From NCBI GenBank assembly GCA_963995525.1, contig OZ023217.1, positions 19,188,770 through 19,252,769 on the forward strand: a stretch of 64,000 nucleotides of DNA. The letters run 5' to 3'. The notes below the pieces were generated by a model. That model was not told the origin of the DNA and searched no databases. It was given only the letters and a program-made list of their open reading frames with translations. Below are positions 1 through 29,000 of the stretch, in pieces (within the stretch, counting starts at the first letter, position 1; each line of letters opens with the position of its first letter). The position numbers and the translations under genes were made by a program. The stretch comes from Escarpia spicata. Lineage: Eukaryota > Annelida > Polychaeta > Sabellida > Siboglinidae.

Positions 1-368
1 TTTGTGAAAAGCAAATCTACCTAGTAGCCACCACAATATATTAGCTCATTGCAACACTAGTGTGGGTTGGACATAAGAAAGTATTAATTTTCACAAAAGA
101 ACGATAAATGACAGAAATTAATTTCCTAATGAATGTACTAATGCTAGCAGTGTGAACATATTTAAAAAATAAAAGTCACAGCTGAATGATGAAGACAGGG
201 CTATGCATATTATATAGAATAGATGAATAGTTGGTACACATTTATGTTTCCTACATGCATGATGCAGGTGTCTAGGGTTGAGAGAAATAGGCCACATCAG
301 GGCACAATGATTTTAAAGAAGGCTGAAGTCAATGTTGTCCAGAACATGATGTAAGAGAAAGAACCCAC

Positions 369-1607
369 CTGTGCATTCTGTAGGATGTTGTTGACGAGCA
401 TCACTCTACGTCGAGCATTCGTGAGTTTCTTCACATAAGCATCCAGCTCTATTGGCACCTGTTCATGTTCACTTATCTTCTTCAGATCTGCCAACACATG
501 GGAACAATAATGGGGGAACCAAAAGGCAGACATGGAGGGCAAAGTGCAATTTCAGTAATTTAGTAGTGCTCAATATTGTTCTATAGAATGATTAGTGTCT
601 TGTAATGATTGCAGTCTTGCAGAACCTCAGAATTATTTAATTCTTGTATACATTCTATGCCTCCATTTCCAATATACAAATACAGCAATGAGAAGAATCG
701 AGTAGCTCAAATCACTACTAACGTAACTGTTATTAACAAATCAGACCATACCACATTCCATAATAGTAATCTTTCCCAAACACTTTCACTTTGGGTAGCT
801 CTTAGTTTCTGTTAAACTATAAGAAATGCAGTTGCATTATCTAAAAAATTATAATGTTGCATTAAGTACAGTAAAATGTTTAATGGTACACGTAAATACT
901 AGTTAAATCGCCAAAATGAAATGATCATTTTATGGTAACTGTCACATGGATATGAAGTCATGCAGCCGGCAGGAGTTGGTTAACAGAGACGAGACCCTGC
1001 TTCAATTAGTACTCACCATCAGCTACACTATCTATGTGTCTGCGCAGATCAACCTGGCTCTGTCTACAAGAACACATACACTCTCTTTACATATATTTAA
1101 ATGTATATACACCTGTATATATAATATATTATATATATTAGTCAGTCTGACAAACTCACCTGTTAATACAAATATGTCGTAAAATAAAAATTTGAAAACT
1201 CTTCTGTGAAAGAGATCCACATTGTAAATCTCTAGATAATTAGATTACTCTATCATCTATGTCTATGACAGAATCATCAACAAATGAAATAATAATGCTA
1301 TTAATGGTGGTCGCATAATATTAATGGAAGAAGATAACAGTTTTGTGTAAATGTGCAACGTTGAGATTACCTTTAAGTAACAAGTAAGGTATCAATAATT
1401 CTTGTTTAACCATTATAGCTGAACTTGCATACTGATGCATACGTAAACAAAAGTTGACAGGTGAACGGAAAACACAATAAAACGTTCAAATATCGCCCAC
1501 CTGACGGCCCTAACTCTTTCGTCTATTTCCTCTACGACTGGTTTCAACAGACCAACCAATCCGTCAGCCAGAACTGTGTCCTGTATGTCGTGCTGTGGCT
1601 GCGCCAT
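369..1607 (-). CDS. SNAPIN: SNAPIN, SNARE-associated protein / BLOC-1 subunit (5' part; last exon off the left edge)
   Basis: Small coiled-coil protein of BLOC-1/BORC that binds SNAP25 and acts in lysosome and synaptic vesicle traffic (family knowledge). Three exons are visible: 1501-1607 (ATG at 1605-1607), 1017-1063 and 369-487, each with AG/GT borders and compatible phases (2, then 1). They give 91 codons. Exon 1 carries DGLVGLLKPVVEEIDERVRAV, exon 2 SQVDLRRHIDSVAD and exon 3 DAYVKKLTNARRRVMLVNN followed by ILQNAQ, the most conserved SNAPIN segment. The C-terminal exon, about 45 residues in the human protein, was not found in bases 1-368 and probably lies beyond the window. The gene is divergent from ALAD, with about 526 bp between start codons. 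Confidence 0.93.
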
Positions 1608-2133
1608 GTTTAGTTTTCACGCGAAACTGTCATTTACAAACCGCTTTAATAATACAAAATGATCATTCGAGGCCACCTCCCACTGTTTACAAATTCGCAG
1701 ACGCCCCATGCGGATAAAAGATGAATTATTCCTGCGGGCGTCATACACTAGGTGACGCCACTGAACTTAGATTCCCTGTGATACACTGGTGACTGATCTT
1801 CCCAGGGATTCGCTAGTAAAAGCCTAAGCTAGATACATACCACCATTGCCCAACATTGGTAAATTATTGTATTGCATACCCAAATTAATGTATTCTTTGT
1901 ATAACTTTCATGTATTACACCTTGACGTGTGTTGGGTAATGAGTCGTGCCAGTAAACTCGTAAATTGTGACCTCGAGCTACTGCTACAAAACAAAGACAA
2001 AGTCCACACTACTCGTAGAAGTGGCGCTGCCACCGTACGCGGCTACGGTTGATTGGTGCAAAGTCATTCAGCGTGCAACCGTTGTTGGCCGAGCAGGGCA
2101 GAGTTGGAACACGTGGAGTAACAAGCGGGTACG
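1608..2133. promoter_or_regulatory. Candidate bidirectional SNAPIN/ALAD promoter region
   Basis: This is the whole interval between the start codons of two divergent genes, so it should contain both 5'UTRs and promoters unless untranslated exons lie elsewhere. It is richer in CpG than the neighbouring introns near the two ends (around 1670-1760 and 2030-2130). I see no TATA box that I would trust. The assignment rests on gene arrangement, not on a recognised motif. Confidence 0.5.
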
Positions 2134-19182
<17,049 letters not shown>

Positions 19183-20339
19183 GAAGACGCTATGTTGAAA
19201 GCAGTCATTCCCAACATGGCAAAACAACAGTTCTGAAGAGAGTTGTGGTATTTTATGTAAACTTCTGCCATTTATTGAGTTAGCCTGTTATGTTCCCGCT
19301 GGCTTACACCTGGAGCAACAGACAGTATTTCAGTATTTTCAATTTAAAATCCATTCACTGTGGCGCAGTCTGGAAAGACAACCACTCTACAGTTTGTTCC
19401 GTGGTTCTCCAATGAGTAGCGAAGCAAATGTGTAACTTCATAAACACTGACACAAAGGTAGTTATTTAGAGTTATTCATTTAAACTCATATAACAACCTT
19501 TGTGTTTTTAAATTGCCCATTGGTAGACCACAGGGCAATGGTCCAAGGAAGCAACTGACCACAGAAAGAGGGGACTGGTCCTCGGCAACTGGGAGGAGAA
19601 ACTGTTACAATGCCTCAAAATTAGTACGATAATGTATTGATCCCGTAAACCTTGGCATTGTGAACTTTATGATCAAAGATGGCCACAACAATGACTATAT
19701 GTTCGTTTAGTATTGTCCACTGTTGGGTATATGGACATGTCACTGCCACAATTACTTTACTATGCAGGAATGGAACAACTACGCAGGAATGGAACAGTAC
19801 TTCTTATTAATTGTACTTTAAAACGTCTTTGTTTATCGTGTTTGCAAATTCTCCGTGTCCACACATATGGGGTCTGGTCAGGGCAGAGCTTCCATCACAT
19901 TTTCTGATTTCTCTGTCATATTACATTTTATTTCCTTATTATATTCGTGTAATGTTTATACTTTCTTCTCTTGCATTATGAAATGGTCACCAAAGCTTCA
20001 CAGACATATCGATGTTGTTTTGTTTATATATTTTGTTATCCGGTGTATTGTTGTAATCAATGTTAAATTTTCACTAGTTTTGTTGTGTTTGTTCTTGTGT
20101 ATCTGTGGATCATTGTTTACAGTTACACGCTTGCAAAAACCGTAATTTACAATGTATGGTTTTGGTTCACAAGGGTAGCATTAATCATTTATCATTATAA
20201 TTGGTTGTTGCATGTGACCAAATTTATTTGATAGTTTCGATTATCCAAGCAATATATACAGGATATCATACAGCAGGGTTGTAGAGTTTAGACTTTATAT
20301 ACTGTGTTATGTGTTTTTATTATATCTACGGCAGTGCAA
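19183..20339 (+). other. ALAD 3' flank, presumably including 3'UTR
   Basis: Directly follows the ALAD stop. No other gene recognised and no convincing AATAAA close to the stop, so the transcript end is undetermined. Confidence 0.5.
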
Positions 20340-20397
20340 AACATATATAATACATAGCATTTTGTTACTTATCCTACCATATTTGGTGTCTTACAGC

Positions 20398-20465
20398 GAT
20401 ATTGATGTTACTATGTTTGCACATGATAGTAAGAACAAAGACTGGATGCTTCAGTACTTTATTGG
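20398..20465 (+). other. Exon-like segment of unknown function
   Basis: A 68-bp open segment is bounded by GTCTTACAG on the left and GTAAGTGC on the right, both good splice sites. In one frame it reads DIDVTMFAHDSKNKDWMLQY. The duplicate at about 55756-55823 keeps the acceptor and a GTAGGTGC donor, but the same frame has a stop (TAA for CAG). I do not recognise the peptide and no partner exon was found. It lies between the convergent ALAD and DNASE2 genes, so an alternative 3' exon of ALAD is possible. Confidence 0.35.
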
Positions 20466-21276
20466 TAAGTGCATGCTTTAGTTTATGAAGTGTGTATTAT
20501 GAGTGACTCGGGCACAGGTATACCGAAAAAGATCGCAGTTGGTTTCAATTGAGTTTTGTAAAGTCGCAGTTGAATGTCTGACACCGTGTAGATTAGAATT
20601 ATATTGAACTTGTTGTTGCTGCATCATTTTATTGTGGTTGTATTAGCATATATTTTGCAAATAAACATTGTTCAGTGATTAAGATTTTTCAGTTTAGTGT
20701 TATATATATCTGGACAACCTGTTTTATGTGGTATGCATGTGCATGTATGATCTAAGGTTTAAGTCTCAGTGTATGTGTGGTGGTACCTATACACAGCTGC
20801 ATTTCTTGACCAGTCTGAATGAAACTTTGAAATTTTATCTGGGGACATAGCTACATGGAGTGAGATAATTAACTATATTAAAGGTAAAGGTATGTTCTTA
20901 TATAGTGCAGTATCGTATTCTTGGGACTGGGTTCAGCGTGGTTGATATTCCTCCTCCAGTCTGTCCTGTTTCCTTTGTCTTATTATTCCATCTCTCCTTT
21001 CCAAACTCACTGAATTGTGTCATATTACCCCACTCTTGGCCTACCCTCCCTACACCCTTTACCTTGTCTCCTCAATGTCACCTCTACTCTCTTTCACCCC
21101 ACAAAACATTGTCTTACTGTCTTAATCTGGCATCATACACTTTCTCCGCTGTACTCTCACATCTTCACTCTATCTAGTCTACTAGTGAAAATGCACGTCC
21201 TCCATTTGTTGGTACCTACACACTGATGCACAGGATGGTTTCCCGGATTATTCATATTAGTTGACATCAGTTTTCA

Positions 21277-21592
21277 GGGGCGGATCCTAGGGGGGGCACA
21301 AACACCTCCACTGGCTGCCGAACCAAATGGCGTAGTAAAAATTTGGTCGCTGCTGCCTCGGCTCGACTGGTGATATTGGAAGACGGGGTGCTGTTCAAAA
21401 ATATTCACCGGCGCATCACTGTAACTTCTATTACTTATTATAAGCTACTTTTTATAACATGAACGGAAGCACATTTCAAACGGTCTAGGGGGGGCACGTT
21501 TACTTGGGTCCATTGTAAAAGGTCTGCGGGCACACCTAAGGTCTAGGGGGAGCACGTGCCCTCCAGGCCTTCCTGGATCCGCCTATGGTTTT
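21277..21592. mobile_element. MITE-like element with GGGGCGGATCC / GGATCCGCCTA ends
   Basis: The segment starts CAGGGGCGGATCC and ends GGATCCGCCTATG, an inverted pair. It is about 315 bp with a G-run in the middle and no coding capacity. Related copies occur in copy B (about 56596-56860, 57110-57345, 58079-58335, 59045-59300) and, more distantly, at 36451-36815. Confidence 0.65.
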
Positions 21593-23003
21593 TTGCGATA
21601 TCACAAGTTACGTAAAATGTCTGCAATAAATTAGCGCTCTTTGGAACAATTGTAAATAAATGTGCATAACTGTAAGAACAATTGATTTATGTCTGTCTTG
21701 AGGTGCAATTTGTATGACCGATAAGAATCCTTAATCGAATTTTAAAAAGGAGGTGTTACTTTTCTTTCAAAGGGTCGTAAATTATTTCTACAGAAATAAA
21801 ATGTTATCATACACCCACAGTCCCACACACACTTACTAGCTCGATTATAGTTAGATTCTGTCAGACAGTTGTACATACAAATAGACTCCATATCTCCATT
21901 GTAGTTCTCTTCTTTCTAAGGATCATCTCAAAATGTTGTCTGATATCAGGCGAAATTACCTTCACTTGGGGAGGGGGGTCTGAAGCAGTTTTATCTGGCA
22001 TTGGGCATTAATATTTTACGCTTCTTACCGATATTGTTAACATATTGGTAGGGGGGGTTGAGGTCAGATTAAATTAATTGTGTCTGATATCGGACATTGA
22101 CGTTCTGAGATGATCCCCAAGGATCGTTCTTTTTGTAGTAAACCACGATTTGGCATCATACAGCAGCACTGGTCTTATCTTTGTCTTGTAGACCTTTGTA
22201 TTATGAATTGTTGTTTTAATTAGTTAGGATGGCAGCTGACAGAAGGTCATCTCAGTGCAGCTGATGTAATATGGCAGGTGCATTGGAAACCTGGCTAGCT
22301 GCCAGCATTGGCCTGGCTATCCAGGGGTCAAGCAGGCCTGGTTATCCAGGGGTCAAGGTGGCCTGGTTATTCAGGGGTTAAGGTGGCCTGGGGACTGTTT
22401 TTGTAGCATTCTTTTACGCTCATAAAGCCTGATTGTTTTAATTTTATTCACTCCCCTGTAATATCCATAATTAAGAACATCCAAAAACTAGTTTTATCAG
22501 TCATTTAATTTTAATTTGAAATACAATATACAAAATGTCATATACCAAACTATCTTCTATCAATAATTCCATAACCTTCTATATACACATCGGGTATGTG
22601 CTAATATATCTTGTCTATAAAATATTTCCCAGTACCCTGGATAAACAAAATGCACATGCTTTTTAACCGAAAATGAATGTGTTTATGATTTACCTCACCA
22701 ACAAAACAATGTTGATAAACTTGGAATGTATAGCTGTAGGCATATTATACACAGTTACCCTAACAAGCATAATTTATATATAATAATGAATACCTCAATT
22801 GCCTGATGTTATACATTATGATTGTGAACATATCAAACCTAAAAAACTTTGAACATGCAACGATATAAACCTACAATGCTTGAAACATGGAACACTATAA
22901 ACCTAAGAAACACTGAACATGTTAATTAATTTGGTAAGGTATATTTTTTTCGTATGCAGTGATACACAACACGCACACAGCAAATACCTTGTCTGCAGCG
23001 CGT

Positions 23004-23009
23004 TTTATT
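23004..23009 (-). terminator. DNASE2 polyadenylation signal AATAAA
   Basis: TTTATT on the plus strand reads AATAAA on the transcript strand, about 70 bases past the DNASE2 stop codon. The same hexamer is kept in copy B at 60667-60672, 40 bases past its stop. Confidence 0.6.
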
Positions 23010-23078
23010 AGACATCTTAAAGATAATAACAAAACGGTGTAGGTCATTTTTGGCTTAAAACTTGGGGGTGGGTCACTC

Positions 23079-26000
23079 CTAGTTCAAGACCTGGGGGCGT
23101 TGGTCAGTTCTGGTCAATGCGTGACATTTCTCCACCTGTGTGACAGAACTACTGAAAGCCTTCCACACGTCGGTGTGTTGGAAGCAAACAGTGCCTCCTG
23201 CACGAAGCTTCTGGGATTCCTGAAACAGCGACAGCGCAATTAGATTTTGTTTCAGGGAACATGAGGTAAAGGTAAAAGGTAAGTACTTTATATAGTGCGG
23301 CATACAGTCTGTAGGACTGCTCAAACTTCACTCCTTACAGGTCTGTTCAACTGAACATCATTTCGACTTTTTTGGGATGCATTCATCCTCGCAAGCCAGG
23401 GCTGTTTGTCATGCAAAACTAGCCCTGGCTGATCCCTTGCGCGAAGTGCGGAAGTTAGCCGTGTCAAACTAGTAATTGACTTTGACTTTTGCATCACCCG
23501 TGAGAACAGCCCCAATTTGAAGACGGATAAACGACTTCTGGGAATCCCAATATATAATGACCCCTTCGCCCATTAGACGATAAACGACTTCTGGGAATCC
23601 CAATATATAATGACCCCTTCGCCCATTAGCACGAGCAGCTGAACGGTATTGTGTATTCGAATAATTGCTTTTACTTCCTAAACACTGCATGTAACACAAG
23701 CCATGGTTGGTTGAAATTAGTTTTATTATGACCACCTGACCTGCCGACATCCACTGATCTAGTAAGCGATTTCATAGGCTGAGCTTAAATTCAGAGTTTC
23801 GCAAAGTGATCAGCCCGGGGTACTGCTGGCTGGCACTGGCGTAATCAGCCGCAGCGCAAGGATGGATGCATTCAGCCATGCTGCAAATACTACATGAAGA
23901 GTATTCGTATACAAATATCCATGACTGTCTACAGCCAGGTACTCATTCATATAGCTGAATGAACTGCAGCAATGTGGAGTGAACGAACTTGCCCAAGGTT
24001 TGAAATGGCAGCACAGGATCCGATTTGAAACAGGAATATCTTGATTGAGAGTTTGGTGCTTTAACCACTGCGCTGTGATGCCCCAGACGGAGAGATGTTA
24101 ATGTGTGTAATGAAAGATATGATAACAGCAGGATATATAATTATGAATAGAAGGATAATTGTCAGACTCCCAATTAGCCAAAAATTTACCTGTCCACTTG
24201 CTACCTGATGTTGCATTAAAATGTATACCAGTCAATTGAGTTCTTTAATTACATGTTTACATAATTACCTACATCGGAAAGTTACTTAGTATATTTTTGC
24301 TACACTATAGAAATTACTACTAGAGTAATACTGTTTGAAAACAAAATTTTAACGTCTCTCCAAAAGGCAGATTATACATAGATACAACAAATGAGACTCA
24401 GTAATATATAAAAGCTTTCCCCACTATTGATTTGAGTTTTGAGCTCTGTATGGCAACATAGTTAGATGTTGACCTAATTACCTGTCTGTTAATGTCTCCG
24501 ATGCAGACTACAGAGATGGTTTTGTCGGTGGTCACGCACCACTTGGCATGGTCGTGTGGCTCATTAAATGCCACGGTCCCCACTCGCAATGCCTTGATGT
24601 TGAACACCTGAAGTAAACATGGTGTGTTGACATTTATTATTTATTTAAATTTTTTCTTTTTTAATAACTTATTTGAGAAAATTGTAAATCCACACTATTT
24701 GTTTCATACATAGCATTCTGAATGGAACAACCTAATATTCACATTAACCAAAAATAAATATATTATAATCTTATGTAAGCTATCAAATAAAAGCCTTGTG
24801 GATTTAGGATAATAATTATTTTTAGTGACAAAGTTCTTTTCAAGTTTTGACAGTCATCAATATGGTTTCTAAATTATCCTATTATTGGAGACTGACACAT
24901 CTTGCATGCACACCTATATAAGTAATTGTGTATGTACACACAAACACAGTGTGCACAAACAAACAATACACACACTCACACACGCACTCTCATACAGGCA
25001 CAAACAAACTCAAACACATACCCACACGCTTTCTGTCTCTCTCTGTCTCTCTCTCTTTCTCACACACACACCACATACACAACAGATGACTTGGAGTACC
25101 CTTCACTGCACCTTGAACTGTCCCGAGCAGTTGGAAGGAGTCGGTTCCTTGCCATTCTGCCAGGTTTCCACGTACAGTGGACTACCAAGGTAAGGGGCTA
25201 CCCACGCGTCGTACAGATCTGAAACAAAATGACCACACAATAACAGAATCAATGTCTATACTCCCTGGCAGTCACATTAAATCGACCACCATCTCAACGT
25301 CTCTGCAAAGCATTCAGCCATGCTGCAATTACTGTGCAAAGACTATTCATACACAAGTATCCACCACTGTCTATAGCCAGGTACTCATTCCTACAGCTGA
25401 GTGAACTGGAGCAATGTATAATGATTTTTATCATTATACGTTGTATATATATATATATGCCCTGTCTCATTATGGTTCGGACATGTTATGATGGTAGGTG
25501 TTTTCAAGAACTTGTGCCGTTTAACTTTGTTAATAACAATCATTGTGTATTGTTCATATTAGAAGTTAATATATTGGCCCATCATAATAACAAAGTTTCT
25601 GGCAAGTAACGTTTTGCTTTCATGTGAAGATGTTGAACAAATACACATTACTGTAGAATGGCCTACATTATGTAATTAAAGTAGTTTTGTTGCTCTCCTC
25701 CTTGTTCCCTGCTGTACAGGGGTGAGGGTCAGGTACAGTATAGCTGAACCACTCTCTGTGTCTCCTCCTTGTTCCCTGCTGTACAGGGGTGAGGGTCAGG
25801 TACAGTAAAGCTGAACCACTCTCTGTGTCTTTTCCTTCCATAGTTTTCTGTCCATCACTCCCTCTCTCCATCTTTCATCCTCCCCTGATCTTATCATGTC
25901 CCTCCTCACACAGTCCTCCCATCTCAGCTGTGGCCTTCCCCTTTTCCCCTGTCCTTTATGTTGTTCTGCCTCTGCTCTCTGCTATTTTTCCAGCATCCAT

Positions 26001-29000
26001 CCTTGCCAAATACATTTACATATTTATACAGAATTACATTAAATATTTATAGAGACTACACAGATTTATAGAAATGTATATTTTCAATATTCTTAGACTA
26101 CATCCACACACATGTAAAAAAAATTCCCATAAACCAAACATGTCACGTTTGTACCCTATAGTATCATTATCTTGATAAAATAAAATGTGTCAAACCTGCA
26201 TCAAATTTGCGATATTTGGCGAAACTCAAGAACTTGTGCCCTCCCTTTGACTGGAGCACAACCGAGTGGTTCCACGGTGGCTGCTTGACGTGTTTGTCTT
26301 GCAGCACCAACGCCATCTGGGGGCTCGTCTTGGCGAAGTCACCGGGCATGTTGTAGTCATACACCCATGGCATATTGTACATCAACTGCGTGCCTTTAAA
26401 AACAACATCAATTTCACATATAACTACCAATTTTACTCATTAATAATGTCATACATGGTAAGAATATTTTAGAGATTAAAACTGCCTCATTTTTATTGCA
26501 GCAACAAAGCCTTTCTAAATAGTAAACTCAAAAATGTATGGGTAAAATATTCAAAGTAGTAATTATATTTTATAATTTTATTAAAAAATGAACTAGTAAT
26601 CATCCTGCACTCTCGTAAGACTAGGGATCTCCACCCGGTGTCGAAGGTCAGTTGTTGGCTGGGCAGCGTATGTTGTGGCTGTAGAGGCCGATTCATGAGT
26701 GGCAGTCTTTATTGCATTTGCTGCACTTGAAGAAGGCACTCTTGGCTCTGTACTCAGCCTGGGTGGTTTTCTGCGGTTACGTTTTTCTTCTGCTAGCCTT
26801 TGGAGAGTTTCCATGTGTAGTTCCATGTGGATCAGAGTCCAGTTGTCACTTGCATACGTCCTTGAAGTGCAGATGGGGACGTCCTGCAGCTCTCCATAGA
26901 GAATGTCTTTTGGAAGTCTCCCATTGTCCATCCGATGCACGTGGCCAAGCCAGCAGAGGCGACGTTGCCTGAGCAGGATCACCAGGCTCACAGACTTGGC
27001 GCTTGAGAGAACCTCTGTATTGGGGACTCGGTCCTTCCAGGAGATCCCAAAGATGTGAGTGGAGTACAGCATCCAGGACTTACTGCTGTACAGAAGTGTA
27101 TGCGGCATGCAGGCGTTGTACACTGTCACCTTCGTGTGCTCCGTCAGCATTTTGTTGTTCCAGACTCTCTTTGTAATCCGGGCGAGCGGATCTCCCAATC
27201 CTTCTGCTGATTTCTGTTTCTAAGGAGAGGTTGTCAGCAATGGTGGACGAAGAGGTGGACGACCTCTAGCTCATAATTGTTTATGGTGATGGCTGGAGGA
27301 GTGATCACATCCTGCCCCATGATGTTAGTCTTTCTCAAGCTGATTGTCAATCCCAAATCCATGCATGCCTTTGCAAAGAAGTTCATGAGGTTAAGTAGCT
27401 CCCCTCTGTATGCGTGATGACCGTTGCATCATCTGCAAACAGAAAGTCTCTGATGAGGGCCACGTGCTCCTTGGTCCTTGCTTTTAGGTGAGACAAGTCG
27501 AATAGTTTTCCGTCAGATCTCGTGTGCATGTACACTCCCTCTGTCAAAGATCCAAAGGCATGCTTCAACATAAGGGCAAGGAATATCCCAAAGAGGGTTG
27601 GGGCGAGAATGTTTGACGCCACTGGTAATATTAAAAGTCTTGGAGGTAGAACCGTCGTACAGGATTGTACCTCTCATGTCATCGTGGAATGACCTGATTA
27701 CGCTGCAGAGCTTTGGGGAGCATCCTATCTTCAGTAGGATCTTGAACAGACCATCCCTGCTCACAAGGTCGAAGGCTTTGGTAAGACAAGTGAAGGAGAC
27801 ATCCTGCTGTCTCACAAAATATTAAAATTAGTAATTAGATTTTACAATTTCATTAAAAAATTAACTAATCATACAATATTCATAAGACAGTGTGCATAAA
27901 TAATTTAAACTAGTAAAGTAAAAATAGAAGTGAGAGAAAAGGAAAAAAATGTTATGTTAATAACTAATTCTACACCTTTCATAGCAAACACTGATTTTTT
28001 CTTCAGTCCAGCATATCTGCTGATTCCACGATACGCTGCTCTGTCTGCCGTTCGTCTCCCTTCTCTCACGATGTCGTCTTCCAACCAGTCGCTGATGTCC
28101 TGCTCCCATCTTCTCCTTGATCTTCCCCTTCCTCTCTTTCCCTCCACTTTGCCTTCTAGGATTGTTTTCTCTAAGGAATTATGTGTTTTGATGTGGCCAA
28201 AATAACTCAGTTTTAGTCCTTTTATTCTATTCAGTAGTTGGCAGTTCTTTATGTATATTTTTTTAAGGATCTCTGCGTTGGTTGTTCTTGTTATCCATGG
28301 CACTCTCAGGACTTTTCTGTAACATTTAATCTCAAACGCTTGTATTCTTCTCATGTCTTCTTTGTTCAGTGCCCACGTTTCGCTCCCGTATAGAGCTGTT
28401 AGGAAAACGCAAGTTTTTAAAATTCTTATCTTTGTTGGTATGTTTTGGCCTTTCCATACATTTTTCAGGTTATTGAGTTTCTGCGTTGCTATGGCTATTC
28501 TTCTTCTGATCTCTGATGATGTTTTGCCGTCTCCTTGTAGTCTTGCTCCAAGGTATTCGTTCACATTTTCAACTTACTCCCCGTTGATTGCAATTTCTGT
28601 TTTTTCAATGCATCTGTCAGTGTCCATGATCTTTGTTTTCTTCACATTAAGTAATGAGTCCTTTTTCTCACTGTGTTCTTTTACAGACATGATTAGGTTT
28701 GTTAGGCCGATTGTTGTAGTGGACAGGAGTGCGGTATCGTCTGCGTATCGTAGGTCTCTGATTCTATGTCCATGAATATTCACATCATCGTATCTTGTAC
28801 TTGTGTCATCTAATTCTACATCTCTCATTACGTCTTCTGTGTAGAGATTGAACAGGTATGGAGATAAAATACACCCTTGTCTTACATTGATTACACCATC
28901 ATAAACAAAATCAGTTATGTACATTTTCATAGGAAAAAACGGCAGTGACATCTGTAAAGAAACAGAAAAACCTAACTGGACATACCAATGAGGTCAAGCT

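Larger units (their letters stand above)
20340..25830 (-). repeat. Segmental duplication, copy A part 2 (matches 55708-64000)
   Basis: Begins at ATACATAGCATTTTGTTACT (20350; about 55710 in B) and continues through DNASE2 exons 8, 7 and 6 and the start of the 66-bp repeat. Order and orientation are the same in B. Copy B is longer because of local multiplication of a 21-22 kb segment, array growth and a 25-bp array. Confidence 0.9.
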
